The notes: generated from the letters alone by a model not told the origin. A stretch of DNA of 64,000 bases from Sebastes aleutianus (GCA_916700875.1 CAKAKS010000067.1:23952591-24016590), one strand, 5' to 3'; counted from the stretch's first letter, positions 35,201-47,989 are shown. Made by a program: numbers and translations.

Positions 35201-38200
35201 ACCGGCCTTTCAAATGCTCCTACTGTGATGAATACTTCAAGTCCAGGTTTGCCAGGCTGAAACACCAAGAGAAGTACCACTTAGGTGAGAAATATACAGT
35301 GAAAATAAATTCTTAAGCTCCTGGGGTTAAAAATAAACCTGTACTCTGTAAACCTTCAGAGAAAAATATGTGGTGTTTTTGCATCTGTCAAACCTATATC
35401 GAATGACAAATCTGTCCTTAAACCTTATAATGATGTCCCAGCTGTAACTGTGAACCATGTTACTGTGGGAATTCATGCATTAGATGAAAGAGTTTGTATC
35501 CCTTCCTTTCTCATTTTCAGGTCCCTTTCCCTGTGAGATTTGTGGCCGACAGTTTAATGACACAGGCAACAGGAAGAGGCACATGGAGTGCACACATGGA
35601 GGCAAAAGAAAGTGGACCTGCTTTGTTTGTGGGAAATCTGTAAGGGAACGGTACGTCTCGGTCTCTAGACTTAACCCTACATCTTCCTTATTCCCACAAC
35701 TCTTACTTTGACATGCTGAGCTGCAAAAAAACTGCTTTATTGAGAGGTGTGCTTTTCTTCTTATAGGACAACCTTGAGAGAGCACTTGAGGATCCACAGT
35801 GGGGAGAAGCCTCACCTCTGTAGCATCTGTGGCCAAAGTTTCCGTCACGGCAGCTCCTACAGGTTGTAGATTTGAAGAATGTGACTGTGAATGTTTCAAG
35901 CTCTGTTTTTTTAGGGTTGCCTATAATGAAAAAAAAATGTTCCTTGGACAGGCTCCACCTCAGAGTCCACCATGACGATAAGCGCTATGAGTGTGACGAA
36001 TGTGGGAAAACCTTCATACGTCATGATCACCTGACCAAACATCAGAAAATACACTCTGGTACGGTATAAGACAAACATTCACAGATTTCATTTTGTTTCT
36101 TGTTACTATGTAGTACAGTCAGAAATACTATTAAAGGGATAGTTTGGGTGTTTTGAAGTGGGGTTGTATGAGCTACTTATCCATAGTCAGTGTATTGCAT
36201 ACAGTAGATGACGGTCGGCACGCCCCCAGTTTGGAGAAACGGACAGGAGTACCGGCAAGTTAAGCATTGTGCTGCTGTGGACGGGGGTAGCAGCGGAACA
36301 TATTTTAGCAACCTATAGTAAAAGAAAGGCTCACCTGAAAAAAGGCAAGAAAACCCAATAAATACATTTGAGTAATAATAAAAAAAAAAATCAATATCAA
36401 TTTAAGTGTACACTATATTTAGCATATTTTTACTGCTTTACCTTGCCGTTAGACAGCCCTTTCTGGAACGGAACTGAAGCCGTTATCTGTGCTCTCTTCA
36501 AAGCCACCAGACTTCTTTAACAAAAACACCTAATTTTACATCGCAGAACATGGGAGTTGCTGGTCTACCGCTGCATCAATCAGTTAGTTTGTTTGTTTTA
36601 TTGTGCAACTTGTGGTGTTTTAAAGGGTTAGTTCAGATTTTTAATCCTATTTCAATCAAATTTCAACTACCACCAACCAAACTAATACTTAAAACTTAAC
36701 TAACTTAAAATCTAAAAGATGAATTCCTTCGCTTGGTTATTGCTCTTTGCAGTATGATAGCAGTTGGTTACTATGACTACTATTACTGAAATAGGATTAT
36801 ATGGCTTCCCTGCACTTTTAGGGTATGGCACCTTTGAGCTGATCTATTGTTTTTTAATGTGTGTGTAATACACTGTTTGTACTGTTTGCCATTCTTGGCC
36901 AGGTCGCTCTTGAAGAATACATTTTAATCTCAGTGGGTCTAAACCTGGTTAAATAAAGGTTAATGAAAAAATGAAAATTTACCAAATTACTGTTTTTATT
37001 AGAGGAGTCTGGTGGCTTTGAAGAGAGCATAGATAACGGCTTCAGTTCTCCATCAGAAAGGGCTGTCTGACAGCAAAATAAAGCGGTGAACATATTTTAA
37101 ATATAGTGTGCACTTAAACTGTTATTGATTTTTTTAAGTGAGCCTTTCTTTTAGGTGGATAAAAATAAGTTTTGCTGATGGCCCCGTCCACAGCAGTACA
37201 TTGCTAAGTTTTCTATCGGTACTCCTGTCTGTTTCTCCAAACCGGCGGTGTGCTGACCGCCATCTACTGTAGAATACACTAGCTATGGATAAATACCTCA
37301 TACAACCCACTTCAGACAATCAAAAATATCCCTTTAACCTTTCACTGTCTCCAGTCAGTGATTACTTTAACTTAACCTGTGTTTATTACAGGTGAGAAAG
37401 CACACCAATGTGAAGCATGTGGCAAGTGCTTCAGGCGCCATGATCATCTGACGGTCCACTACAAAAGCATTCATTTGGGGGAGAAAGTTTGGCAGAAGTA
37501 TGTCACCTTATAAATCACAGTCACACACACTTATTCTGTTTTTTGATATTGTTGTAAAAGTGGTAATATTTCCTTTAGTTGCCCCTTGTGTTCTTGGTTT
37601 CTGTCTCTGTTAATGAGGATTTTGTTTACAGGTATAAAACCGCTGTTCATCAGTGTGAGGTTTGCAAGAAAGAATTCAAGGGAAAGTCCAGTCTGGAAAT
37701 GCACTTCAGGACCCACTCAGGTAAGGAAACAGAGACGTCAATGGATGTATTTGCTTGAAATCATATATGAGATCAGAAAAGTGGCAGTTAGATGCTTTGT
37801 GAGGCAAACGGTTGTTAGTTTTCTCAATAGACCGTTCACTAAGCCCCGCCCCACTTAGCAACTGTTGCTACGCTTGTCATTCTTTCTATTCTACCACGGC
37901 ACATATGCAGTTTACAGTGACAGTGGCAGATTTACGACTCAAAATACATACTCCTGTACGAAACCAAATGGGTCTTTGATTTCATACAGGAGTATAAAGT
38001 CAGCATTCTTACCAGTTGATGATCCATTTAGAGGACATGGAAATAAAGAAGCAAGCTATTTAAACATACCTTTTTGATGTTCTCTTGTATTCACGTGACA
38101 GGTGAGAAACCCCACAGATGTCCCGAGTGCAACCAGACATTTCGCATCAAGAAGACCTTGACAAAGCACATGGTGATTCACTCAGACGCTCGTCCTTTCA

Positions 38201-38736
38201 ACTGCCCCCACTGCAGCGCCACCTTCAAAAGAAAAGACAAGCTCAAGTACCATGTTGACCACGTGCACAGCACCCGGTTTACTGAGCAGTCCCTCGGCAC
38301 ACTCCGCGAGGACAAAACAGTCTCCATTCCCTTTGAGGAGCCCTCCAAGGCATACCGTGCTGAACCTAAGTCAGCCCTCCAGAGCGCGCCTCCTCCTACG
38401 AATGTCTGCGTGCCCGTCACTTTAGTTCCCGTCCAGATGGCAGGAGGAGCGCAGGGCGTCCTGAACGCTCACAGGGTCTCGTCTCACTCCTCCCAAACTC
38501 ACAGCGTTGTGAGCATGCAGGCTCAAGGACAGCAGCAGAACTCTAGCTACCAAGCTGCTACAGACCTGGCATTCTTAGAAAAGTACACCCTCACCCCCCA
38601 GCCCGCCAACATTGTCCACCCCGTGAGGCCCGATCAGATGCTGGACCCCCGAGAGCAGTCCTACCTGGGCACGCTGCTGGGACTGGATTCAGCTTCCTCT
38701 GTGCAGAACATCTCTAACTCTGATCACACACACTGA
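32247..38736 (+). CDS. zbtb41: zinc finger and BTB domain protein 41
   Basis: A probable nuclear DNA-binding regulator. Exons: 32247-33492 (the exon begins at 32224), 33732-33939, 34910-34979, 35137-35284, 35521-35650, 35767-35862, 35952-36058, 37392-37497, 37632-37720, 38102-38736, joined in frame to 944 residues. The start is ATG 32247 (MKKKPCNPL), as the human protein begins MKK; upstream in-frame codons lie before the splice acceptor at 32222-32223. The BTB domain covers about residues 75-180 (FCDVSVSVGG, SAHKVVLAHGSSYFHA). A charged, acidic middle follows, then 14 C2H2 fingers, the first near residue 210 and the rest from about residue 410 onward. The C-terminus keeps AFLEKYTLTPQPANIVHPVR and LDPREQSYLGTLLGLDS, diagnostic for ZBTB41. 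It is divergent from crb1, as in mammals. Confidence 0.96.
34005..34490. repeat. interspersed repeat in zbtb41 intron 3 with a nested insertion
   Basis: Runs from aaaggacctattatgctttt to aataagcatgatatgtcc, related to the element at 28980-29375 (shared gagcgtttcagacagaggg and catgttctagtagaaac). Nested near 34055-34110 is a gatagaactttattaatcc repeat tail. Confidence 0.6.
36135..37333. mobile_element. 1.2-kb fold-back element in a zbtb41 intron
   Basis: TTAA at both edges (36131-36134, 37334-37337). The arms are long: about 36135-36515 is the inverted match of about 37003-37333, sharing gaagtgggttgtatgag, agtagatg and aagccaccagact. The loop is about 0.5 kb and non-coding. Terminal AGGGATA with TTAA resembles the other TTAA-flanked elements in this window. 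Confidence 0.72.
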
Positions 38737-39420
38737 TGCTCAGTCATTAAAGTCATTAAATAAGAGCAGAAGCTACAGTATTCACATTCACACTTGAGTA
38801 CAGAGGGCAATTAATGTCCTCTATGTAAAATGATGAAATTCAAGACAAGCATGGGCAGCATGGGAAAACCTCTTTGATGTTCAGCCTGGTCTCAGGAAAT
38901 TCACACCTCGTTGTCACTAAAATAAATGTATGTGTGATGTTTGTACAAAAAGAAGAAAACTGTATTTAAACAGTTTTTTTCTGTTGTAACTAAAGTTAAA
39001 CAGTGACAAATATCGAAGTAACTCTATACAACTGAACTAAAACTGAAAAAGACAGGCGTGGGAGCATTTTTTATACCAATAAATATGAGATGAAAACACA
39101 AATTTGAAATGTTACTAATACCGAGGCAACCCTAGTTCTTGGTGGCACAGAGTAACTTGTGTTTTAAGTGTTTGCCACTTTTCATTGTATTTTTATAAGA
39201 GACAAAGTTATTTGTTTTTTAAGGGGTCCGTTGATCAGAAAAGTAATTGATGACAATATTGATAAATTTATGAATCATTGAAGTCATTTATCCAGTAAAA
39301 ATAGCAATAATTTGCTGGTTCTAACTTTTCAATTTTGGTTGTATTAACTTATGATCAACTGTCACTATTTGTAAAAATTAATTGGATTACCAAATAAATA
39401 AATATCAATATGTGTACTTG
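38737..39420 (+). other. zbtb41 3' UTR and flank
   Basis: AATAAA occurs near 38924 (ctaaaataaatg) and near 39080 (accaataaatatg), either of which could end the transcript. From about 39350 the sequence matches 58289 onward, so the tandem duplication unit of the factor H cluster begins in this flank. Confidence 0.5.
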
Positions 39421-40292
39421 TAATGCTGAGTAAACTTAAATAGTGGCCTTAACATGTACAGTATTGTAATTTGTGTACTGACAACATGTCACTCAACAGT
39501 TTTGCGTTTGTAATTGTGTGATGCACGGTTATGTGGCGTACATATGAGCACAATGATTAGAGGTCGATGTACTTATGTATGTGTGCAAGAACCTTATTTT
39601 AAAGACGTTAAATCACGTTAAATGTGATTTAAAAATTGAAATAACAAACACTTTAATAACAAATAATCTGTTTTAATAACTAAGGAGTTCCAGTTACAGA
39701 CATTTGTTCACAATTACTTGTTGGAAAGTGTCTGCTCTTCTCAAACTTTGTGTTGTGAATAAAATGAGATTTGAAAGTATTGATGTTTGTGAGTTATTAA
39801 CCGTATGACAGACTGGCAGCCTGTCCAGGATGAACCCCACCTGGGAGAGCCTCCAGCCACAGCGTGGGTATGGATAATAGATGAAAGAATTTGGGGTCAT
39901 TTTGACACAAAAACTCTGCAGACTCAATGTAGAGTTTAAATCCAAGTTGAAGACTTTATTGGGGCCTGTCCATCAAATATACACTGTATTTCTTGAGGTA
40001 TTTTTGGAGCTTTAAAAACACACAGACCAATTTGCTTCTGCATTGTAGGCATTCACAGATCAATATGAAAAGCCCATCACAGTGTGTGACAGCATATTCA
40101 TAACTTGGTTGTCTCCAAAGTTTTAAGTCGGTGTCGAGCAAAATCCAAAGCAACATTATCTCCCCCTTGGTGATAGAGCCTCAGCATTTATTCTGGTTAC
40201 AAGACAAAGGTTTTACAATCAAAAACAACATAGTAAAATATAATAGAAACAAAGAAAAACATAAATGCATTATCGTAAATGTAAATAAGAAA

Positions 40293-43200
40293 TTAATCAA
40301 CAAACAGTAGTAGTGCTTCATGTGAGACAGCGTAAATACTGTGTGTAAATTCAGGAGTAACACTCACCCTCTTTAGTTCAAACCAGCCACAACCTGAAAA
40401 CAACCCCACAGAAGCACAGTGGTTAATATGTGGAGCAGCTTGTTGACTCCTCATAGGGAGGTGAAGTCTGTCTGATTTACTAAATGTCTGCAGGCTTTTA
40501 AAATCATAGTGCATGTCACAGAAGCATATGCATGTAATGTGTAAAAAAACAGGATTGGCTTCCTTCCACTTATTTTTCTTTGGTGCAAAAAAGTAAACAA
40601 AAAACTATTGTCAACGGCCAACACCTTAAAGGTGTTATTGATAACATTTTTATGTAGATAAATATTAAATAAAACAAAAAAAGTATGGCTTCTTCTCAAA
40701 AAAATATTATGATTGTGAATTAATCATTTAAAAAAATCTGGTGGGTCCAAAATGAATGTTTTGTTTATCTCTGTGTGAAAGCTGAAATGTTGCCTCAAGT
40801 GATGTCACACGAGTCAGCGTCGGTTGGGGCTAAAAACTACAAGTCTGAAACTGAAAGAAATCTGTTGCTGTGGAGTTAGAAAGAAGTGAGCTGTAGCCCG
40901 CTCCTCATCTCCGTTTGAGGCGCCAGGCTACATAAGCCACTAGAAGCATAATAACACATTGGAATGACTGATTTAACAGTTGGCGGCTGAGTTGCATTCT
41001 GGGTAATGTAGGCAGCCGGTTTTGACAGTGAGTCCGATAGTGTTAAATGAGTTGACTACAATGCTAAATCAGTGAAGTACTCTTTTTAAAGGAATAGTCT
41101 TGACATTTTGGGAAATTTTAGTGTTAGATGAGAAGACCGATACGATACCACTCCATGTCTGTATGCTAAATATGTAGCTAGTAGGGGGTTAGCTTAGCTT
41201 AGCATAAAGACTATGAAGGCTTCATTCCAAATTGCATACTTTTTATTTGTATCTTTAGTATATACTGCAGCTGCCCTTATAAAGTGCATACTGTTGCATG
41301 TAGTATGCATACAATGCGGACATACTAAATCTTTTTCTGGCGTACTAAATAAATAGTATGGTAGTATGGGTATTGGAACGCACAGACTAACTGAAAAACT
41401 ATCTGGCAGATAGTTAGCACACACACTGTATCTTAGCTGACAATGATTAAGGAAAAAATGCATGAAATGTAATGAGCTTAAAGTGATACTTACATCTGGA
41501 TAGTGACAATCTTCCAAAAGTGCACCGGCCTACAGAATAATGTTGCGTCCACCAGTGATCCAGTTGCACACACTCCAATCTCACCGTCTCACCATCTTTT
41601 ATATATTTAACTCCACCAGGTATTAACTCAGGATATCCATCAGTGTTCACACTGCAGAAGGCAGCTGCATAACAGAAACAACAACAACAAAAAAAATGTT
41701 AACTTTTTTTCCAGTCAAACTCTTTGATGGACTCTTTAGAATTGACTTGTTTTTACCTCTGCAGGTTGGTACTTCTGACCACGTGCCATCGCTGTAACAC
41801 ACCACTCTCTCTGGACCCACTCGTTTGTAAAACTGAGTGCATTGGTACCTCAAAACCATTCTATAGTTTCCCACGACATCACCATTAGGAACTACGGGTT
41901 GTTTTCCACAGTTCGTGACTGAAATAGAAAAAATAAAAAAAGATTTTGGAAACAAATATTTCAAGCTGTCAAAATTTCACCCACATTGGGATTTCCTCAG
42001 CGCTTTACCTGTCTCATTGCAGTCCTGAAATGTTTTAATCTTGGTTCAACCATGTTAACCACTGTAATTCTGTTTTGAAACATGCTGTATAAATAAAGTT
42101 AATTATATATTATGTAAAAGGAGTAATTAATGTACTTATTTACTTGTTGTGATTTGATGTTCAGTCTCCATCTCATTCAACCCAGAGCTGCTAGAAGATC
42201 CTGTAAAATACAGTGGACACACCACTTAGTATCGCACTGGGATGTTGTTTATATTTATTTCCTTCAGAATTTGATGATACAGAAGAGGAAATTTTATTTG
42301 TATTTGACATTTAAGAAATGATAGTCTTCATCTCAAACAAATCATAACCTACCTCCACCCACAGGTGGTGTCCCACTACCAGTAGATGTAGTGTGTCCCC
42401 CACCTACAGATCCACCATCTCCAGTACCCGGTCTGCTGCCTAAGTGGAAAATAAAGACTTTACATATACAGTGTATACATATTCTAGTGAGATTAGATAA
42501 ATGGATATACTAATTCATATTTAATCTAAATCATAACCTACCTCCACCCACAGGTTGTGTCCCACTTCCAGTAGATGTAGTGTGTCCCCCACCTGCAGAT
42601 CCACCATCTCCAGTACCCGGTCTGCTGCCTAAGTGGAAAATAAAGACTTTACATATACAGTGTATACATATTCTATAGTGAGATTAGATAAATGGATATA
42701 CTATACACCTGCAGGTTGTGTCCCACTGCCAGTTGACATAGTGGACCCCCCACCTGCTCCCCCCACTCCAGAACCACCATGTCCAGTACCTGGTCTGGTT
42801 CCTGTGCCTGAGGGGAAAAAACATTGCAAATACATACAATATATTCACTGTCAATTACTTAAACCTGTTTTAATTGTTTTTACCACTTGGAGGCAGCAGA
42901 ACAACAACAAGCTAACAAAGGCAATGAAAAAGTTGCCAAGTGAGATTAGGGCCACATTTAGAAAAAATAAATACATCTGAGATTTCTAGAATAAAGTCAT
43001 ATTATTACAAGAATAAAGTCATGATATTACAAGAATAAAGTCATAGGTTTACGAGAAAAAAAGTTGTAATATTATGAGAATAAATTCACAAGTTTACGAG
43101 AAAAAAGTCGTAGTATTATAAGAATAAAGTCAAAAGTTTACGGGAAAAAAGTCATAATATTATGAGAATAAAGTCATAAGTTTATGAGAAAAAAGTCGTT

Positions 43201-43972
43201 ATATTATAAGAATAAAGTCCAAAGTTTACGGGAAAAAAGTCATGATATTATAAGAATAAATTCAGGCGTTTACGAGAAAAAAAGTCGTAGTATTATGAGA
43301 ATAAAGTCAAAAGTTTATGGGAAAAAAGTCATAATATTATGAGAATAAAGTCATAAGTTTATGAGAAAAAAGTCGTTATATTATAAGAATAAAGTCCAAA
43401 GTTTATGAGAAAAAAGTCATGATATTATAAGAATAAATTCAGGCGTTTACGAGAAAAAAAGTCGTAGTATTATGAAAATAAAGTCATAATATTATAAAGT
43501 AGTAATTTTACGTGTTATTTTAGAGGGGAAATCGAGCATTGTGTGAAAATGAGGAGCGTGGAGCATCTTGTGATGTTATACTTTAGTATAGGTTTTACAA
43601 ATAACCTTGAAAGGACCTTGAAAAGATTGTGCAAGAAACTGCATTTATTCCGAAGAAAGAACCACACGGACCTGATGGGTAAACTACTCTTTTGTGAAGG
43701 AGGAAATTACTTTTTTTCTCATAAAGTTATGACTTTATTCTCGTAATATTACAACTTTTTTTTCTTGAAATAGTATGGCTTTATTCTCATTAAATTCCGA
43801 GTTTTTTTCTCATAATATTATGATTTTATTCTCGAAATCTCAGATTCTCAGATGAATGTAACTATTTTTCATTTCACACACATTTTTACCACCTCCAGTT
43901 TTATCGATTCATTTTTTTCCACCCCTCATACATCTTTAAGTCGTGTAAAGTTGCTATAATAATAATAACAAC

Positions 43973-44042
<70 letters not shown>

Positions 44043-46059
44043 GTAATATTAATAATAAATTCAACTTATATAGCGCTTTTCAGGAACTCAAAGACGCTTT
44101 ATAAATCTCACTATAAATCTCTGTAGAAATGAGGGAAACTGCAGAGTCGGGTGATAATTATCTTAATATTATCTTTTGTAACTACGAGTGACACCTTTCA
44201 TAAATTCACGTTTGATCCATTGTTAATATAGAAATATTGATTATAGCAGCTTTAAGAATAACATAATCTATGTCTCCTAGAAATGACTCTTAATGTTCAT
44301 TGGCAACGTTCTTTCATGCGTCATGTGATCCACTGTTGATACAAAAACATTGATTAGTCACAAATTCATAAATTTATCCCGTCATATCTCAGCACATTGT
44401 CCACTTACTGCACGTTGGGCCTTCAGTCCAGTTTCCAGCGATGCAATAGATGGACTTTTTGGTGTCTACTCCCTCTACAGTATATCCATCTTCACATACA
44501 TACTGCACTTCTGTACCTGCAGGAAACACCTCCTGGTATTTCTGATGAATGATGATGGCATGGGGGATCTTAGGGAGCTCACCGCATGCATGGATACTCT
44601 CTGTAAATATAAGCACAATTATCATAAAAAGAAGAGGTAAAAGATGAGTGGTTGGCTTGATTGGTGTAGCTGGTGAGAATTAAACGTGAGAATTACGTGT
44701 ATTCGTATTACAGCTTGCTGGTATAGAACATCAACATCCGACAGACTTACTCTCACAGATCGGCACAGAGGTCCATGCTCCATTTACACATTCAGATGTG
44801 GTGTCCCAGTCTTTGGGTTCATATCCTTCATTACATTTTATTCTGAATATGTCTCTCTCCTCATACCAACCATTTGTGTTTACAGTGTATATTGCATTGG
44901 GGATAGTTGGTGGCATACAGGCTTTTTCATCTGAGGAAAAAAGAACAAAACTACAGTCAACATTTTCATACTTTACAGAACGACTTTTATGAAATGATGA
45001 CACTTTCTAAAGACAAAGTAAATTATTTAGTTGTGTCCATATCACAGGTTTCAAGTTGTGAATAGTTCAATTTAAGAGTGATGCTTCCTTCTCAGTTTCA
45101 TTTGAATCATTTTTCAAGGTTTAAAGATTTTAAACTATACATAGTTTCAAGAAGCAAAGATTAGAGGCTGTTTGAACAGATTTGTTCTTATTTCCTACTG
45201 GCAAACTCTTTGATTCATCTCATGACCACTTGTGGGGTCCCAGGTTTGAAATACCAATAAATGTCTTTATAAATTACTTGCTCTTTAAACGATATGAAGC
45301 AGGTGGTTGCTCCTGGAAGACATTTAATATTTGAACATATAAAGCATTTGTTACAGGTGGAGCAACAAATTTCATTTGCATTTTTACAAAGATTCAAAAG
45401 TATAGTGAATGTACTTGAACTTTTCATACGTTTGTAGATAATATAACACTTTAGTTCTGTGTCGGCATCTTATTTCAGTTTGGTTTTTTTACATTTAGAC
45501 ACTGGACTTATAGGCCTTTTTGAAAGTGTTGCACTCAAAACATCATGCAGAACTGTAAAATGCCATTTCCATGCTATCTGATGTCATTATTTTGTTTTTA
45601 TTGAATGTGTACTTATTTTCAGTTTATCTTGTAAGACATTATTCCTTGAATTCCACCTTGAACTTTAAAAGGTTTCACCCTCCAGACAACCCAGTAGAGA
45701 TACTTATGGAACACTTACCTATACATTGTGGTTCATGAGACCACGTGCCATTTAAACATGTGGTCGTTGGCCAGCAACCCACCACTGCTTGTTTACGTCC
45801 GTTATCACAGGCATAAGCGAGATTTGTTCCATGAGGGTAAGTGTCTTGTTCAGGAACCAAATAACCACCGTTCAGTCTGGGAGCACGACAAGGCACATTT
45901 GCACTTTGTGCTGAAATACAACGACAAACAAAAGTAAATATTAAACAAATATTTAACAAATTAAGATGTTTCTAAGTTAGAGAATTTAATGTTCTTACCA
46001 TGCAGCGCTCCTGGAAACCAAACCAGGAGAACAAATCCAAGATATCTTCCCACGTACAT
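40293..46059 (-). CDS. complement factor H-like protein, copy 1
   Basis: A predicted secreted CCP (sushi) protein; the family regulates complement C3b. Exons (minus): 46059-45999, 45910-45719, 44930-44751, 44600-44409, 42807-42709, 42628-42542, 42439-42353, 42200-42144, 41918-41757, 41664-41494, 40393-40293; 462 residues, in frame. Signal peptide MYVGRYLGFVLLVWFPGALH, then CCP1, CCP2 and CCP3 (one exon each, phase 1 borders), a linker of about 110 residues rich in Gly, Ser and Thr from four exons, CCP4 (NCGKQPVVPNGD), CCP5 (FCSVNTDGYPEL), and a short tail ending LLLFVD. CCP1 has an unusual fifth cysteine (GCWP, where the other copies have GWWA). TATA-like tttatttaaaag lies about 30 bp upstream of the ATG. 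Poly(A) signal at 40187-40192. The name rests on CCP structure and the position beside zbtb41; exact orthology with mammalian CFH or CFHR genes is not claimed. Confidence 0.85.
41090..41385. repeat. interspersed repeats in the intron before the last exon
   Basis: 41090-41215 is an aaaggaatagtcttgacat repeat. 41227-41378 is a short inverted-end element (ttccaaattgcatac ... gtatgggtattggaa). The same pair occurs in units 2 and 3, near 51112-51385 and 60045-60290. Confidence 0.6.
42974..43854. mobile_element. fold-back minisatellite element with a 67-codon frame, unit 1
   Basis: Inverted ends (catctgaga / tctcagatg) and arms made of tandem units such as gaataaagtcataagttt and gagaaaaaagtcgtaatatt. 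The centre (43543-43746, +) has an open frame with YFSIGFTNN and RTLKRLCKK, resembling an internally deleted N-terminus of an integrase-like fish transposase (from memory). It lies in the intron between CCP3 and the linker exons. Confidence 0.6.
43954..44062. repeat. AAT microsatellite, unit 1
   Basis: More than 25 copies of aat/taa, followed by a tatagcgcttttcagga repeat end. A shorter run occurs at 53757-53834 in unit 2. Confidence 0.9.
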
Positions 46060-46654
46060 TTTGTCAGGACTTAAATCACAACTGCTTTTAAATAAAAGCA
46101 GAGCGAAGATCCCATCTGGACCGGTTAATAATTGTTGAGGGCATTTTCCCAAAAAGCTAAGAAGTGAAGAAATAGTAAACATTACGCTGAGTTACAAACA
46201 GGAATTGTGTACTCTAGTCAGATCAGTCACATTTTTGCAGCAGTGTCTTGTTCAAATGAGATTACAAATGTAAACAAAGTACACATCAATATTACGTACA
46301 GCTGTTGCTTCATATGCTGTCTTTGTCTTTGCTGTCTTTCTACAAAACACTGCTCTTGTTATTTCACCTTTGTAAATTTGGTTTAGCTCAAAATGATTCA
46401 CTTGATGTCTCAGACAATGTTTTCTACAAAAATCTATGAGACTGTTTACAGTACAGATTTCAAATTACATGGACTACTGCGATCAGCATTATGAAATCAC
46501 AAAACAAAAATCAGGGCAAAGGACAGACTTTAGAAAGAGATGTGAAATTTAGTAAGTTACATTTAATTACAAGGCAAGATAGATATGAATAAATGATTAA
46601 TCATAGGCTCAAATACAAATGAATTAAGTTATAATAGTGCTTGTGACACTTATG

Positions 46655-47030
46655 AGACCCTTCAAGATAGAAGAGAACATCAGTATGTGTGTTTCTTTGA
46701 AAAGAAGATTCAGGAGTAACACTCACCATCTTTAGTTCCCACCAGTTACAACCTGAAAACAGTCACATAGAAGCACAGCAGTTAATATATACAGTATGTG
46801 GAGCTGCTTATTTATTCCACATGGAGGTGAAATAAACAAAATGTGTGTTCCTTTTTCTGCCTAAAACAATCATACATGGTGTAAAAGGTTTTAGTGAATC
46901 AGCTTGTTGATAGTTAGTTATGCTCTCCCCAGTTCTTTCTTTTCTTTGGTGCAATGCAAGCAAACAACTAATTACACAGTCCAACACTCTAAAGTGCAGA
47001 TTGCGTAACAAATGGGGGAAAAAGAAACAT
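46655..47030 (-). pseudogene. orphan terminal exon of a former factor H-like gene, unit 1
   Basis: 46752-46727 (minus) reads GTTGTAACTGGTGGG ... AAAGATG between cag and gtgagt, homologous to the real terminal exon at 40393 (GTTGTGGCTGGTTTG). Flanking sequence to about 47020 also matches 40400-40660. It lies upstream of exon 1, so it is a relic of an older gene's 3' end. Confidence 0.65.
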
Positions 47031-47511
47031 TATTTTTCCTTTATATGATGATTTCACTAATATTTAAACCTTTGTGGCTTTAATTTTCTTGCTCTGATGA
47101 CAGAGGACTGTGAAAATCAGCTTGCAGACACAACACTGTATGTTGTCTGATCTGATGTGATCTGAAATTATGTCTCATTTTAAGTCAAATTCACATTTTT
47201 TAAATCCAGTCGTCACCACATTGTCAATGCACAATGGCATTAATTACAAATACCCCTACAACATGATAAATATAATAAAATGTTACATCTGCTTAACTTA
47301 TACAAGTTATCTCCTGTAATGATATTTTTTAGCCATGTTAGCAGCATTGCTCTGTATAGATATTAATGTTGATTGGTCAGTCAGCCACCACTTTGGTCCA
47401 GACTGAAATCTCTCTACAACTATATGATGGATTGTTGTAACTAGTAAGCCTAGTATCATTTAATTTGTCCTATAATTTGGTGTATAACTAAATACCTGCA
47501 AAACTTATGAC

Positions 47512-47742
47512 ATCATGGCCCAGGGGATAGAGCGGGTCGTCCTTTAATCACAAGGTTGGTGGTTCAATCCCCAGCTCCTATACTGTCTACATGTCAATGT
47601 GTCCTTGAGCCAGACGCTGAACCCCAAGTTGCTTCCTGGGCGCTTTACAGCAGCCCACTGCTCCTAACATGCTTAGGATGGGTTAAATGCAGAGGTCAAA
47701 TGTCATGTACCTGTAGGCTATGTATGTGACGATTAAAATAAA
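47512..47742 (+). mobile_element. tRNA-derived SINE, unit 1
   Basis: An A-box-like ggatagagcgggt and a B-box ggttcaatccc are followed by tgtccttgagccagacgctg, the body of a widespread fish SINE, and an A/T-rich tail. Its copy is at 57250-57482. Confidence 0.7.
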
Positions 47743-47989
47743 ATGTTATGTTATTTTAAACTTAAAGGTTTTCTATACGATATCCACAGCATTAATATAG
47801 CAGCAAACAACACTTTACTATGTAAAGATATACAGGAGTACCTGACATAACTGTTAGCACCATAAGCTTCAGGCCTCCAGCTCAGCCGTCGCCATGTTGA
47901 GAGCCGTGCGGAGGCAATAGAAATGCTCCTAATCTCGCATTTAGCACCTCTAACTTTTATAGACTTACAATACTCTGTGTTTACTGCTA

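Noticed and set aside
42633..42980. 115-codon + strand frame, Pro-rich, also at 52456
   Set aside because: Antisense of the Gly-rich linker exon; the minus strand has matching splice sites and phases.
47512..47600. tRNA gene
   Set aside because: It has A- and B-box-like motifs but no cloverleaf ends, and continues into a SINE body.
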